Positions 16,755-26,174 of a DNA stretch of 64,000 nt are shown one piece after another. The DNA lies in NCBI GenBank assembly GCA_038236995.1, contig JBBRZE010000015.1, positions 1 to 64,000 of the forward strand. Direction: 5' to 3'. Position 1 is the stretch's first letter. The number at the start of each line of letters is the position of its first letter. Origin of the DNA: JAAFHB01 sp038236995 (lineage in GTDB: Bacteria > Bacteroidota > Bacteroidia > Bacteroidales > Prolixibacteraceae). Both the position numbers and the translations under genes were made by a program. The notes under the pieces are model-generated. The model saw only the letters and a program-made list of their open reading frames with translations, ran no database searches and was not told the DNA's origin.

Positions 16755-19700
16755 TTACCGTGTCAAAATCAACTGCCCGGTTTTTATGGCTGTTGATCCA
16801 TCTAATGCAGTAAGACGAACACGGTAATGGAATATTCCCGGAACAAAGTTGTGATTATTCAATCCCGGATTCCAACGGATCGGCATCGTTGTGAAGCCAG
16901 AAGAACCTGATTCTGTTTTCACCTGGTCAACTAACACCCCTTGTTGCGAAAAAATTTCGATTTCAACTGTCATCTTTTCTCCGAAACGGTTGTGAACAGC
17001 AATGATATCCGTCGACTCAATTACAGGATTTGGGTAGGCAGTCAGATTTGTAATTTCCAGACCTGAAGCAACAGTAAATTTGATTTCTGTCTCTGTGGAG
17101 TTATTCGCCAGATCCCATGCCTTAAATTTAAGTGTATGTTCGCCATCTTCGAGATCAGAAAGTTGAAAAAGGACTTTCCCGTTTTTATAGGAGTCCTGAT
17201 CAGATTGAAAATAGTCATTCAGTACCTGCATTTTGTCCATCTTGTTATCAATTGTAACAGTGATATCGTGACCAATTCCACCTCCGGAGGTGTGTATCCC
17301 CGATTCATCTATAAGGTAAGCAATCAGCAAAGGTGCCTTTGAAACCTGATCGCTGTGTTTAAAATTCTCGTTGTCAAGAAACAGCTTTACGGTCGGCCCA
17401 GTCAGATCAATGAGCGTACTGATCGGACTTCCACCGATTTTTAAGGTTACAAAGCTGCCTCCCGCATCACTTGTGGCATCTTTCGAATAGTATCGGATCA
17501 ATCCATTGCCAACCCGGTAGTTAATCTCTTTTGGAACTTTAAAAGAGTACGAAAATTCTCCGTTTTTGACCGATACATTTCCCTTGAAAAGAATTGAATT
17601 TTGAACCGAATAATTAAAAGGTGTTTGGCCACCATTCCCAAGCGTAACGGCCTCTGTTGGTTTGTCAAAAACGGTGGGGATGAGGGTACCATTATAATCG
17701 GTTAACTTTTCCCCTTTGAGATTTTGGATCTCACCCCAAACCGAAACCAGGGAAAGTGGTTTTAAGGTATCGGTTAGTTGTTCAATTGGCTGATTGTTGA
17801 TTTCAAGTGTCTTAACCTTGAATTGCGGGTAACTGATCTGAAGCGCCGGATCGCCAAGCAACGCAAATTTTGCTGCATTTACTGTTCCACCTAACTCGCT
17901 TTTTGCCAGGCGAATAATATCCCCCATCCGAAGATTGTTCCCTTCTTTGTCGGCTTCGAACACGTATTTAAAAAAGCTTTTATTCATTTCGTAATTTGAA
18001 GACGAGTAAACAAGCCGGGTTGTTGAAAAAAGAGCAATACCACCTCCAACTTTATTAAAAAGCACATGTTCGCCAGCTGACTGCTTGTTTTTCAGATCCC
18101 AACGGCTAAACTCACATGTTGCAGTAACGAAAACTGGTAATTTGTCAATATTGCTCCAGCTATCAATATCGCTGATTGTTAGTATTTTTTCATGAGCCAA
18201 TCCCTCTTCGTTCGCATGACCTACGTAATTGATGATCAGCGCCCCTTCTTTAACCCGGTTGCTGAGGGCTTTGGTCACTTCAGGATACCGTTTTTCAGGA
18301 GTGGTCTCCTCCTTAAAAGCATCAAGGTAAATCTTGTCAGTGTAAAAGGCCGGATAATGTTGATTTACAAAGTTGGCAAGCTGTTCCGAATCGGAGACGT
18401 GAATATTATTGTCTTCATCATCACCCACAAAACATACATTATTTCGCCATTCTCCCATCGTCGGTACGCTGTTGTAATGAAGTATTTTATCGACGACTGC
18501 TTTTGCTTCGGTAACGTTTATACATGGGATACGTCCAATGCCTATATCAACAATCCCTTTTTGACCACCTTCATCTTCTCCGAGCAGGCCAAAATAATCA
18601 TCAGTGACAAAAGATGAGGCCGGGTTTAACGAACTCTCCGATTGCCAGGTGGGAATAAAACACGGGTTTTCAGCATTTACAGGGTGAAGGTTATCGTAGG
18701 TTCCCTTTCCAAAGAGTAAAAGATATTTTAATTTTGAAACATTGTTATTCTGCGATTTACGATAGAGATGTCGTACAAAATTCCGGATGGCAGTTACATC
18801 GGCAATTCCTCCCGAAAACTCGTTGAAAATCTGTGACACATTCACGACTGTCACTTCCAATCTACTGTTTTGCCGGTGAAACAGTGCGAGACGATCGGCT
18901 TCGGATTTAAAATCAGGGGAGGTGATAATCAGCATATCGGGCGTTGAAAGACCATGAAGATTTTGATTATTAACTTCTTCAACCTTTTCAATTGCCGGAA
19001 AATCTGACAATGGATCGAAGGCGAGAAGCCGGCGAAGCGAATCGGTCATCACATTAAATGTAAGGATGTTTGATGCTGTTGCTGATTGAATTTCAAAGGG
19101 TTTTAACGGTGAAGAAATTTCCCATATTTTTAGTCCGTTTCCGGCATTGCCGATTCGAAATGCAGCAATATTTCCTGGTCCTACCGAACGGCTGTCGCAA
19201 AAAATAAGCTGTCCGCCCTGCATATTTAATTTACGCCGTGTCTGCACCTGAATGTAGTCAAGCCAGCATTTCCCGTTTGCCGGTGAGTTGTATTTGAGCG
19301 AAAAATTGACATCATCACCTTCGATTGACTTTGAAAAGACGCTTTCGCGCAGATTGGCATAATCAGCTTCTGCAAAGTTGGAGTATGGTGCGAAGCTTAT
19401 CGTTTCAACAGAAGTATTATTGACCGATAAGCTTAAGGTAGAGGATAAATCGCATCGTGCCGCAGCCGCTATATTTATTAAAATTGGCTCATTGCTGATA
19501 TGATCCGGGAATTTAAAAGTTTTTGTAAAAGTGGTAGATGGTGACAATAGGCTGGAGAACCATCGGCTGCCAGTTTCGATTAGATTGTATGTCTCTTCTT
19601 CGTAAAAAACAACATCGTCGAATTCGTTGACGATAATGGATGGACTTTCAGTTATCAATGGGGTCAGTTGGACCAGCTGCGCTGTTGAAATATCTTCTGT

Positions 19701-20270
19701 GAGGTAAAGAAAGGATTGACTATTCGCAAACGAGTTGATATTGTGGACAAACAATTTTGAAATAGGGTTATAATCCCAGGTAACATTCCCTGGAACGTAA
19801 ATCAGGAAGCAATCATTTGCCTGTTTGTCTTTGGTTTGCCAGACAAGATATTGTGTTAGGTCATCAGAAGAGGGGACGCTGTTCATTTGAGGAAGCTTCC
19901 CCGGAGGAAACCCAAATATTTTTACGTTTTGTGGTGACTGAAATCCCATAGATTTAAGTGCTGAAAAGGTAATTTTGTGGATTCCTGACTGATCCGTTCT
20001 GGCTTTTACCCATTTCCCGGAAGCAAGTACTGAATTTGCAACTGACTCTGACTTCAGTATAGCGTGGACATTTGAATTAACAGACCATTTGTCAGTGATG
20101 CCATCTTTATACATTGCACGCGGATTGCGCGTTGAGGAATCAAATGGGGCAGAATGCGGTTCAACTGTATTTTTATCGTTGGTTATCCATGACAAGTTTT
20201 TCTCCTTTCTATTGACGGAGAAAACGTTTTGAACGGATAAACACAGGAGAAAAATAAGTAACCGCTTCAT
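16755..20270 (-). CDS. porU: Type IX secretion system sortase PorU (C25 gingipain-like)
   Basis: This 1171-residue protein has a signal peptide and a large gingipain-type (C25) cysteine peptidase domain. The signature GGIADVTAIRNFVRHLY opens the catalytic region, with catalytic His685 (NYVGHANEEG) and Cys719 (TATCEFSRWD). The C-terminus (LTAYPNPV...GIFHYRVRL...GQLILTR) is the beta-sandwich related to type IX C-terminal domains. PorU cleaves the C-terminal signal of type IX cargo at the cell surface and attaches the protein to lipopolysaccharide. It lies divergent to gldJ, an arrangement seen near porU in Flavobacterium. porV is not in the window. Confidence 0.93.
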   Translation of the reverse strand: MKRLLIFLLCLSVQNVFSVNRKEKNLSWITNDKNTVEPHSAPFDSSTRNPRAMYKDGITDKWSVNSNVHAILKSESVANSVLASGKWVKARTDQSGIHKITFSALKSMGFQSPQNVKIFGFPPGKLPQMNSVPSSDDLTQYLVWQTKDKQANDCFLIYVPGNVTWDYNPISKLFVHNINSFANSQSFLYLTEDISTAQLVQLTPLITESPSIIVNEFDDVVFYEEETYNLIETGSRWFSSLLSPSTTFTKTFKFPDHISNEPILINIAAAARCDLSSTLSLSVNNTSVETISFAPYSNFAEADYANLRESVFSKSIEGDDVNFSLKYNSPANGKCWLDYIQVQTRRKLNMQGGQLIFCDSRSVGPGNIAAFRIGNAGNGLKIWEISSPLKPFEIQSATASNILTFNVMTDSLRRLLAFDPLSDFPAIEKVEEVNNQNLHGLSTPDMLIITSPDFKSEADRLALFHRQNSRLEVTVVNVSQIFNEFSGGIADVTAIRNFVRHLYRKSQNNNVSKLKYLLLFGKGTYDNLHPVNAENPCFIPTWQSESSLNPASSFVTDDYFGLLGEDEGGQKGIVDIGIGRIPCINVTEAKAVVDKILHYNSVPTMGEWRNNVCFVGDDEDNNIHVSDSEQLANFVNQHYPAFYTDKIYLDAFKEETTPEKRYPEVTKALSNRVKEGALIINYVGHANEEGLAHEKILTISDIDSWSNIDKLPVFVTATCEFSRWDLKNKQSAGEHVLFNKVGGGIALFSTTRLVYSSSNYEMNKSFFKYVFEADKEGNNLRMGDIIRLAKSELGGTVNAAKFALLGDPALQISYPQFKVKTLEINNQPIEQLTDTLKPLSLVSVWGEIQNLKGEKLTDYNGTLIPTVFDKPTEAVTLGNGGQTPFNYSVQNSILFKGNVSVKNGEFSYSFKVPKEINYRVGNGLIRYYSKDATSDAGGSFVTLKIGGSPISTLIDLTGPTVKLFLDNENFKHSDQVSKAPLLIAYLIDESGIHTSGGGIGHDITVTIDNKMDKMQVLNDYFQSDQDSYKNGKVLFQLSDLEDGEHTLKFKAWDLANNSTETEIKFTVASGLEITNLTAYPNPVIESTDIIAVHNRFGEKMTVEIEIFSQQGVLVDQVKTESGSSGFTTMPIRWNPGLNNHNFVPGIFHYRVRLTALDGSTAIKTGQLILTR

Positions 20271-20567
20271 GTGAGAAGATCTCTTTGGAAAATGTTATCA
20301 ATATTAATGCACTTAATTGGAACCACAAAAAAAATGACGACGTAAGGCGGAAAAAGTACGATTTTTGAATATTTTACACGAAAGAGTAAATTTTTCTTCA
20401 TTTCAACATAAAATTAAACATCAGGATTCCGATATTTTCCGATATATTTGTGGCGTATTCGTAATTATGTCGGGATACCTTTTTTGACCAGGCTAATGAC
20501 GAATAAAAGACTTATTTTTATAATTATATTTGTACCTAATTAAAGTGAATTAAAACGACATCGAAAT
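20271..20567. other. Divergent porU/gldJ promoter region
   Basis: This 297-bp spacer separates divergent porU and gldJ. It contains two plus-strand -7-like boxes TATATTTG at 20443-20450 and 20525-20532. A direct repeat TTCCGATAT occurs at 20427-20435 and 20437-20445, overlapping the first box. I found no clear minus-strand box for porU. Confidence 0.45.
20525..20532 (+). promoter_or_regulatory. Candidate -7 box for gldJ
   Basis: TATATTTG fits TAnnTTTG and lies 36 bp before the ATG. The -33 element is not evident at 17-23 bp spacing. Confidence 0.4.
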
Positions 20568-22016
20568 ATGAAGCTTAATGTTTTAGTCTATCTGGTTTTA
20601 AGTTTACTAGTCGTATCCTCCTGTAATCTGATTAAAGGGAAAAAGAAGAAAAGTGTCTCATCCACAACAGGATGGGCCTATAACGACTCTAAGAATGGAG
20701 GATTTGAATATCGTTCGGGATATTCCCAAAATTCGGGACCCGGTTTAGTTCCTATACAGGGAGGGACTTTTACAATGGGACGCGTCGAACAGGATGTAAT
20801 GTTCGACGGGAATAATATTCCCCGGAGGGTGACTGTTGCTTCGTTTTATATGGATGAGACTGAAGTACGCAATGTCGATTGGCGCGAATACCTTTACTGG
20901 TTACAACGCGTTTATCCAAATGACCGCGCAATCTACAAAGCCGCATTACCCGATACACTGGTATGGCGTGATGAACTTTCGTATAATGAGCCATATCTTG
21001 AGAATTATCTTCGTCATGCTGCCTATTCTGAATATCCGGTTGTTGGAGTGAGTTGGGTTCAGGCTGATCGGTTTTGCAGATGGAGAACCGACAGGGCCAA
21101 TGAAGGTATTTTGATCGATGATCAAAAATTAAGTCCGGACCTGGCTCAAACAGGTAATAAAGTATTTACTTCCGATGGATATCTCAATGGTGTTTATGAC
21201 GGGGTGGAAGGAAAGAAACCAATTAAAAACCTGGCCAAAGATGGAGGTACCCGTCGTGTAAATATGTCGGATGGGATCGTCCTTCCACGTTACAGACTTC
21301 CAACCGAAGCTGAATGGGAATATGCTGCACTTGGCCTTGTTGGAAATACCGAAGAAGAGGTTGTTCTTGAGCGACGTATTTATCCATGGAATGGAAATCA
21401 GATCAGGAACAGTGCCAAAAAGGGCAGGGGAGAGATGATGGCGAATAATGTAAGAGGTCGCGGTGACTATATGGGTGTTGCCGGAGCTCTGAATGATGGT
21501 TATGAAATTGCTGCTCCTGTCAAATCATTTCTGCCGAACGATTATAATTTGTATTGTATGGCCGGTAATGTGAATGAATGGGTTCAGGATGTATATCGTC
21601 CGAATACTTTTACTGATGTTAATGAATTTCAACCATTAAGAGGTAACGTTTATACAAATTACCGTCGCGGAACCGATGGTAAACCAATCATGGATCAGTA
21701 TGGTGAACTTATAAGGGATACTGTTGCCAATTTTACAAACTTCAAAGATGGTGACTATCAGTCGATAATTTCCGAATCTGAAGAGTGGAAGAATGACAGT
21801 ATTGCAGCATCTTCCAGTGAAATGTACTCTTCAGGTGCAGGCCAATCAGCCCCAAGAATCTCTGATCACAGCAGGGTTTACAAAGGTGGAAGCTGGAAAG
21901 ATCGTACTTATTGGTTAGGTCCCGGAACCCGCCGGTTTATGGATGAGCGGAAAGCGACGAATGACATAGGTTTTCGCTGTGCGATGACCCATCTAGGTGA
22001 TTCGAATACCCAATAA
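20568..22016 (+). CDS. gldJ: GldJ-like lipoprotein with FGE-sulfatase (SUMF1) domain
   Basis: This 482-residue outer-membrane lipoprotein has a lipobox LLVVSSC (Cys19) and a formylglycine-generating-enzyme-like domain: LVPIQGGTFTMGR, FYMDETEVRNVDWREYL, YPVVGVSWVQADRFCRW, RLPTEAEWEYAA, AGNVNEWVQDVYRP and YKGGSWKDRTYW...GFRCA. GldJ and its paralogue GldK carry this fold without known sulfatase-modifying activity and are needed for gliding and type IX secretion. I prefer GldJ because the gene is divergent to porU and not clustered with gldL/M/N. It is probably transcribed with or just ahead of murF, separated by a terminator-like hairpin. Confidence 0.85.
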   Translation: MKLNVLVYLVLSLLVVSSCNLIKGKKKKSVSSTTGWAYNDSKNGGFEYRSGYSQNSGPGLVPIQGGTFTMGRVEQDVMFDGNNIPRRVTVASFYMDETEVRNVDWREYLYWLQRVYPNDRAIYKAALPDTLVWRDELSYNEPYLENYLRHAAYSEYPVVGVSWVQADRFCRWRTDRANEGILIDDQKLSPDLAQTGNKVFTSDGYLNGVYDGVEGKKPIKNLAKDGGTRRVNMSDGIVLPRYRLPTEAEWEYAALGLVGNTEEEVVLERRIYPWNGNQIRNSAKKGRGEMMANNVRGRGDYMGVAGALNDGYEIAAPVKSFLPNDYNLYCMAGNVNEWVQDVYRPNTFTDVNEFQPLRGNVYTNYRRGTDGKPIMDQYGELIRDTVANFTNFKDGDYQSIISESEEWKNDSIAASSSEMYSSGAGQSAPRISDHSRVYKGGSWKDRTYWLGPGTRRFMDERKATNDIGFRCAMTHLGDSNTQ

Positions 22017-22035
22017 AATATTTTGACGAAATCAT

Positions 22036-22066
22036 AAAAAACCTCATTCTAAAAGTGGGGTTTTTT
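22036..22066 (+). terminator. Intrinsic terminator after gldJ
   Basis: AAAAAACCTCA pairs with TGGGGTTTTTT (one G-T wobble), ending in a run of six T. It lies 20 bp after the gldJ stop and 17 bp before the murF start, so murF may depend on readthrough. Confidence 0.75.
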
Positions 22067-22083
22067 AATTAATAGAAATTGCC

Positions 22084-23376
22084 ATGTCAATCACTGAGTT
22101 ATACGAGATATTCATAAAGTACCCGAAAATATCTACCGATAGCCGCCGAATCGAAAAGGATTCCCTTTTTTTCGCATTGAAGGGAGACAACTTTAACGGG
22201 AATACCTACGCTACCGCTGCTTTGGAGAATGGCGCTGCCTATTCGATTATCGACGAGGAAGACTACCAAAAGGATGATCGTTTTATCTTAGTTGAAGATG
22301 TGTTGATAGCCTTGCAGCAATTAGCCACTTATCACCGTCTTCAAATCGATATGCCCATTATCGCAATTACGGGAACCAACGGCAAAACGACGACCAAAGA
22401 GCTCGTCACAGCGGTATTGTCCAGGAACTTCAGGGTTGATTGTACGAAAGGAAATTTGAATAATCATATTGGAGTTCCCCTTACTTTATTGTCGATGAGT
22501 GCTTCTACTCAGATTGGTATTGTAGAGATGGGAGCCAATCATCCGGGTGAAATTACGGCATTGTGCGAAATTGCGTTACCCAACTTAGGTTTGATTACCA
22601 ACGTTGGGAAGGCGCACCTTGAAGGGTTTGGTTCCTTCGAAGGCGTCAAGCAAACGAAAGCCGAATTGTACCGGTTTGTTGAAGAGACAGAGGGTAAGAT
22701 TTTTCTCAATACGGCTAATCCCCATTTAACGGAGATGGCAGGCGCAGTCGACAGGATCGCTTATAAAACGAGTAAAGAGGGTGAAGGGATCGAGGGCGAA
22801 TTGATTCAATCTTCACCTTTTATGGTCTTTCAGGTTAAATTCCCGAAAGGTTGGCTATATATAAAGACAAATCTTGCAGGAGGATACAATCTTGAGAATG
22901 CACTTGCTGCCGTGTGTGTCGGTAATTATTTTAGTGTAAGTCCGCTTGAAATTAAAGCGGCGATCGAGGAATACAATCCTTCGAATAATCGTTCACAATT
23001 TATAAAAACGGCGCACAATCAGCTTCTGATGGACGCCTACAATGCCAATCCGACAAGTATGGCTGCTGCATTGGAGAATTTTGAAGCATTCGATGCCCCC
23101 TTGAAAGGGGTCATTCTGGGCGATATGTTCGAATTGGGTGAAGCTTCGCATGAGGAGCATCAGAAAATTGCTGATAAGCTCGCAACCATGAATCTTTCGA
23201 TGGTACTACTTGCCGGAAAGGAGTTCGCACGTTGCCGGTTTCCTTCCGGTTTCCTGGTGTTTGAAGACAATAAATTGCTGACCGATTATATTGAAAGTGC
23301 AAATCCTCAGGGTTATCTGTTCCTGATAAAGGGTTCAAGGGGAATGAAACTTGAGTCGGTAGTTGACAAATTGTGA
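22084..23376 (+). CDS. murF: UDP-N-acetylmuramoyl-tripeptide--D-alanyl-D-alanine ligase
   Basis: This 430-residue Mur ligase adds D-Ala-D-Ala to the peptidoglycan precursor in the cytoplasm. It shows the N-terminal substrate-binding domain with STDSRRIEKDSLFFALKG, the ATP-binding P-loop GTNGKTTT (97-104), the central VEMGANHPGEI block with its conserved His, and the C-terminal DAYNANPTSM and LGDMFELGE motifs. Length is slightly short but complete. No other division/cell-wall genes flank it. Confidence 0.96.
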   Translation: MSITELYEIFIKYPKISTDSRRIEKDSLFFALKGDNFNGNTYATAALENGAAYSIIDEEDYQKDDRFILVEDVLIALQQLATYHRLQIDMPIIAITGTNGKTTTKELVTAVLSRNFRVDCTKGNLNNHIGVPLTLLSMSASTQIGIVEMGANHPGEITALCEIALPNLGLITNVGKAHLEGFGSFEGVKQTKAELYRFVEETEGKIFLNTANPHLTEMAGAVDRIAYKTSKEGEGIEGELIQSSPFMVFQVKFPKGWLYIKTNLAGGYNLENALAAVCVGNYFSVSPLEIKAAIEEYNPSNNRSQFIKTAHNQLLMDAYNANPTSMAAALENFEAFDAPLKGVILGDMFELGEASHEEHQKIADKLATMNLSMVLLAGKEFARCRFPSGFLVFEDNKLLTDYIESANPQGYLFLIKGSRGMKLESVVDKL

Positions 23377-23440
23377 GAGAGACTTTGAGAGGGAGAGAAG
23401 ATGAGAATGGAGGAGATATTTTCATACCTCCGAACTTTAA

Positions 23441-23482
23441 CCTTAATCCTTTATCCTTTAACCTTTGTCCATTACCCTTTAC
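23441..23482 (+). repeat. Degenerate 7-bp tandem repeat (CCTTTAx) upstream of cca
   Basis: Six consecutive heptamers read CCTTAAT, CCTTTAT, CCTTTAA, CCTTTGT, CCATTAC, CCTTTAC; related words recur at 23503-23522. They follow a purine-rich tract at 23371-23415. The array lies directly upstream of the -7 box of cca. Confidence 0.7.
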
Positions 23483-23518
23483 TCTTTTTATTACTGTTCC
23501 ATCCTAACCTTTAATCCT

Positions 23519-23526
23519 TAACTTTG
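23519..23526 (+). promoter_or_regulatory. Candidate -7 box for cca
   Basis: TAACTTTG matches TAnnTTTG and is 24 bp upstream of the ATG at 23551. It overlaps the TTG at 23524 that would otherwise be read as a start, which favours the ATG. Confidence 0.45.
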
Positions 23527-23550
23527 CCCGAATACAATAATTCTAATTCA

Positions 23551-24990
23551 ATGATGCCAGAAAGGCACAATTTAAAAGATAGTTTAACCCATCCTGTTTT
23601 CAAACAGATTGGCAAAGTATCTGATCAGCTGGGTGTCGAAACTTACGTGGTCGGAGGTTTTGTCCGTGATGTACTTCTTGGCCGCAAGCGTGAAGTATTT
23701 GATGTTGATATTGTGACGGTTGGAAGCGGAATCGACCTGGCTACCAAAGTCGCTGCTTCATTGCGCCCCGGATTGAAAGTGACTGTTTTCAAGAATTTTG
23801 GAACTGCAATGTTTCGTTATAACGATATCGATTTTGAGTTCGTTGGAGCACGTCGTGAATCGTACCGGCAAGAGAGCCGGAAACCCATTGTTGAGGACGG
23901 AACCCTTGAAGACGACCAAAACAGACGCGATTTCACGATTAATGCACTTGCAATATGTATGAATGAAAGCGGTTTTGGCGAATTGCTCGACCCTTTCGAC
24001 GGAATCGGGGATCTTAAAAACAAGATCATCAAAACGCCACTTGCTCCCGAAATCACTTTCTCCGATGATCCGTTAAGGATGTTGAGGGCGATAAGGTTTG
24101 CGACTCAACTTGATTTTATTATTGAAGAAAAAACTTTAGAGGCCATTCAATCTCAGTGTGATCGCATAAAAATTGTTTCGAGAGAGCGCATAACTGACGA
24201 GATCAATAAGATAATGCTTACCCCAAATCCTTCTATAGGGTTTAAATTACTCGAAAAGACCGGATTACTCGCAATCGTACTGCCGGAAGTTCAGAAACTG
24301 AAAGGGCGTGAGACGAAAAACGGGATCGGGCACAAAGATAATTTTTATCACACGCTCGAAGTGCTCGACCGGATATCGAAGAATACCGATAACCTTTGGT
24401 TGCGCTGGTCCGCTTTGCTGCACGATATTGCTAAACCGGTAACAAAGCGCTTCGATCCCAAAGTAGGGTGGACCTTTCATGCCCATAATTTTGTCGGTGA
24501 AAAGATGTTGCCTTCAATTTTCGACCGGATGAAGTTGCCGCTGAACGAGAAGCTGAAGTATGTGCAAAAGATGGTTTCACTCCATATGCGTCCCATTGTT
24601 TTGTCGGAAGAAGTGGTGACTGATTCAGCTGTACGTCGGCTACTGTTTGATGCGGGGGACGATATTGACGATCTGATGACCCTTTGTGAAGCCGACATCA
24701 CCTCGAAGAATCCTGAAAAGGTTAGCCGTTTTCTGTCTAATTTTCAGCTTGTACGCGAAAAGCTGAAAGACATTGAAGAACGTGATGCGCTCCGGAATTT
24801 TCAGCCTCCGGTCACAGGTGAAATCATTATGGAGATTTTTTCTTTACAGCCGGGTCGTGAGATTGGAGTTATCAAAGCGGCCATCAAGGAGGCTATTCTC
24901 GAGGGCGAAATCCACAATAATTACGATGAAGCTTTCCAGTTTATGCTGGACAAGGGGAAAGAACTTGGGCTCGTGGCAAAGGAAATGTAA
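23551..24990 (+). CDS. cca: CCA-adding tRNA nucleotidyltransferase with HD domain
   Basis: This 479-residue protein combines a class II polymerase-beta-type nucleotidyltransferase head (VVGGFVRDVLLGRKREVFDVDIV, with the GG and DxD catalytic elements), the RRDFTINALAI block, an RNA-binding neck, and an HD phosphohydrolase domain (LLHDIAKP, FHAHNFVGEKM). It adds or repairs the CCA end of tRNAs; the tRNA-His in this window lacks an encoded CCA. A pure poly(A) polymerase role is less likely. Start at the ATG at 23551 (another ATG follows immediately at 23554). The gene is bracketed by short tandem repeats on both sides. Confidence 0.92.
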   Translation: MMPERHNLKDSLTHPVFKQIGKVSDQLGVETYVVGGFVRDVLLGRKREVFDVDIVTVGSGIDLATKVAASLRPGLKVTVFKNFGTAMFRYNDIDFEFVGARRESYRQESRKPIVEDGTLEDDQNRRDFTINALAICMNESGFGELLDPFDGIGDLKNKIIKTPLAPEITFSDDPLRMLRAIRFATQLDFIIEEKTLEAIQSQCDRIKIVSRERITDEINKIMLTPNPSIGFKLLEKTGLLAIVLPEVQKLKGRETKNGIGHKDNFYHTLEVLDRISKNTDNLWLRWSALLHDIAKPVTKRFDPKVGWTFHAHNFVGEKMLPSIFDRMKLPLNEKLKYVQKMVSLHMRPIVLSEEVVTDSAVRRLLFDAGDDIDDLMTLCEADITSKNPEKVSRFLSNFQLVREKLKDIEERDALRNFQPPVTGEIIMEIFSLQPGREIGVIKAAIKEAILEGEIHNNYDEAFQFMLDKGKELGLVAKEM

Positions 24991-25320
24991 AGTGTCTGTC
25001 GGGTGTTGAAGTCAATCTGTTAAGTGCAGGGGTCTTTCTGCCAAGTGTTGACGTCTTTCTATCGGGTGTTGAGGTCGATCTGTCAAGTGATGGGGTCTTT
25101 CTGCCAAGTGTTGACGTCTTTCTATCGGGTGTTGAGGTCTTTCTGCCAAGTGTTAACGTCTTTCTATCGGGTGTTGAGGTCTTTCTGCCAAGTGTTGACG
25201 TCTTTCTATCGGGTGTTGAGGTCTTTCTGCCAAGTGTTGACGTCTTTCTATCGGGTGTTGAGGTCTTTCTGTTAAGTGTTGAGGTCTCTCTGTCATGTGA
25301 GACTGCCACCCTGTCATGAG
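24991..25320. repeat. 21-bp minisatellite, about 15 units in alternating pairs
   Basis: Downstream of cca the DNA is a tandem array of 21-bp units, most beginning GTCTTTCT. From 25032 to 25283 units are nearly identical and alternate between an A form (continuing GCCAAGTGTTGAC) and a B form (continuing ATCGGGTGTTGAG), so the higher-order period is 42 bp. Outer units (24992-25031, 25284-25320) are degenerate. Because 21 is a multiple of three, frames stay open on both strands, giving heptapeptide repeats such as TSTPDRK on the minus strand. I regard these frames as by-products, since no known domain is present. Confidence 0.9.
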
Positions 25321-25451
25321 TTTGAATATTTATGTTATATATTCCGTATTCTATCAGGTTTGCTACCAGTTCAGCGAGGTTCCGCTGTTCCGTGAGCTTA
25401 GCGGCGTGTTCTGTCCGGTTAGCGCAAAGTCCTTGCAAGTTTACCTGGCGA

Positions 25452-26174
25452 TCAGGTGGGTGAGGTTATCGTCTGAATATATTTGTTGTATTCAGATTGA
25501 AGTAATTCCCGTGATATTTCCTTTCCATGCCCTGGTAAAAAGGTATCGCAATCTGTTTCCAAAAGCTTTCCCCAGCTTTCTATCATTTCATTTACATCTT
25601 CGGCAAAAGGCGGGAAGATTGAATCTTTGAAAGTTCCGATCATTGCATCGCCAACAAGTGCGATCTCATCATCTACAACCACACTGAGAGAGCCAATTGA
25701 GTGCCCTTCCGTCAGAATTAATCTGATATTTAATTCATCCTTCATCAGGAACGAATCAACGCTTATAAATACATCCGGGATGAACGGATCAAAACCAAAT
25801 ATTCGCTGACCAATCAGATTTCCCAGTTTCGAGATTATTTTTGTGATCCTATATGTTCCCTTTGGCAATGGGGAATATCCTCTAATGGCATATTCTGTCT
25901 CTTTCCATCCAATCCATATTCTGCATTTATTGTGTAATTGGATCGCATAGGCATTTTGGCAATGGTCATAATGGGTATGGGTTAAAATGATTCCACCTAT
26001 TTTGGAATGTCCCAGGTTTAATGAATCAATCCTTTGCCTGAGTTTTTTATAGGCGGACTTCTTTCCGGTATCGACCAGAAAATTCCATTTTGGAGTCGAA
26101 ATCAGGTATGAATTACTCCGGCCACATAAGACCTGATAAATATGAGTTCCACTTTTAGTCTGCCAATTATACAT
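25452..26174 (-). CDS. MBL-fold metallo-hydrolase
   Basis: This 240-residue cytoplasmic protein has the metallo-beta-lactamase metal motif THTHYDH (His66, His68, Asp70, His71), a following His in EGHSIGS, Asp in LVGDAMIG and His in LPGHG, so a complete binuclear metal site is present. The family includes glyoxalase II-like thioesterases, lactonases and nucleases; nothing here narrows the substrate. It lies downstream of the SusD gene on the same strand but two hairpins separate them, so it is probably independent. Confidence 0.88.
   Translation of the reverse strand: MYNWQTKSGTHIYQVLCGRSNSYLISTPKWNFLVDTGKKSAYKKLRQRIDSLNLGHSKIGGIILTHTHYDHCQNAYAIQLHNKCRIWIGWKETEYAIRGYSPLPKGTYRITKIISKLGNLIGQRIFGFDPFIPDVFISVDSFLMKDELNIRLILTEGHSIGSLSVVVDDEIALVGDAMIGTFKDSIFPPFAEDVNEMIESWGKLLETDCDTFLPGHGKEISRELLQSEYNKYIQTITSPT

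Noticed and set aside
20568..22016. Calling the FGE-domain lipoprotein GldK or a sulfatase-modifying factor
   Set aside because: It lacks gldL/M/N neighbours and is divergent to porU, as gldJ is in Flavobacterium; a secreted lipoprotein would not be a typical formylglycine-generating enzyme.
24991..25320. CRISPR array
   Set aside because: The 21-bp units are contiguous with no unique spacers, and no cas genes are present.
24941..25438. 165-codon minus-strand frame and 83-codon plus-strand frame over the 21-bp array
   Set aside because: The unit length is a multiple of three, so frames stay open on both strands by chance; the minus frame runs into the end of cca and has no known domain beyond the heptapeptide repeat.
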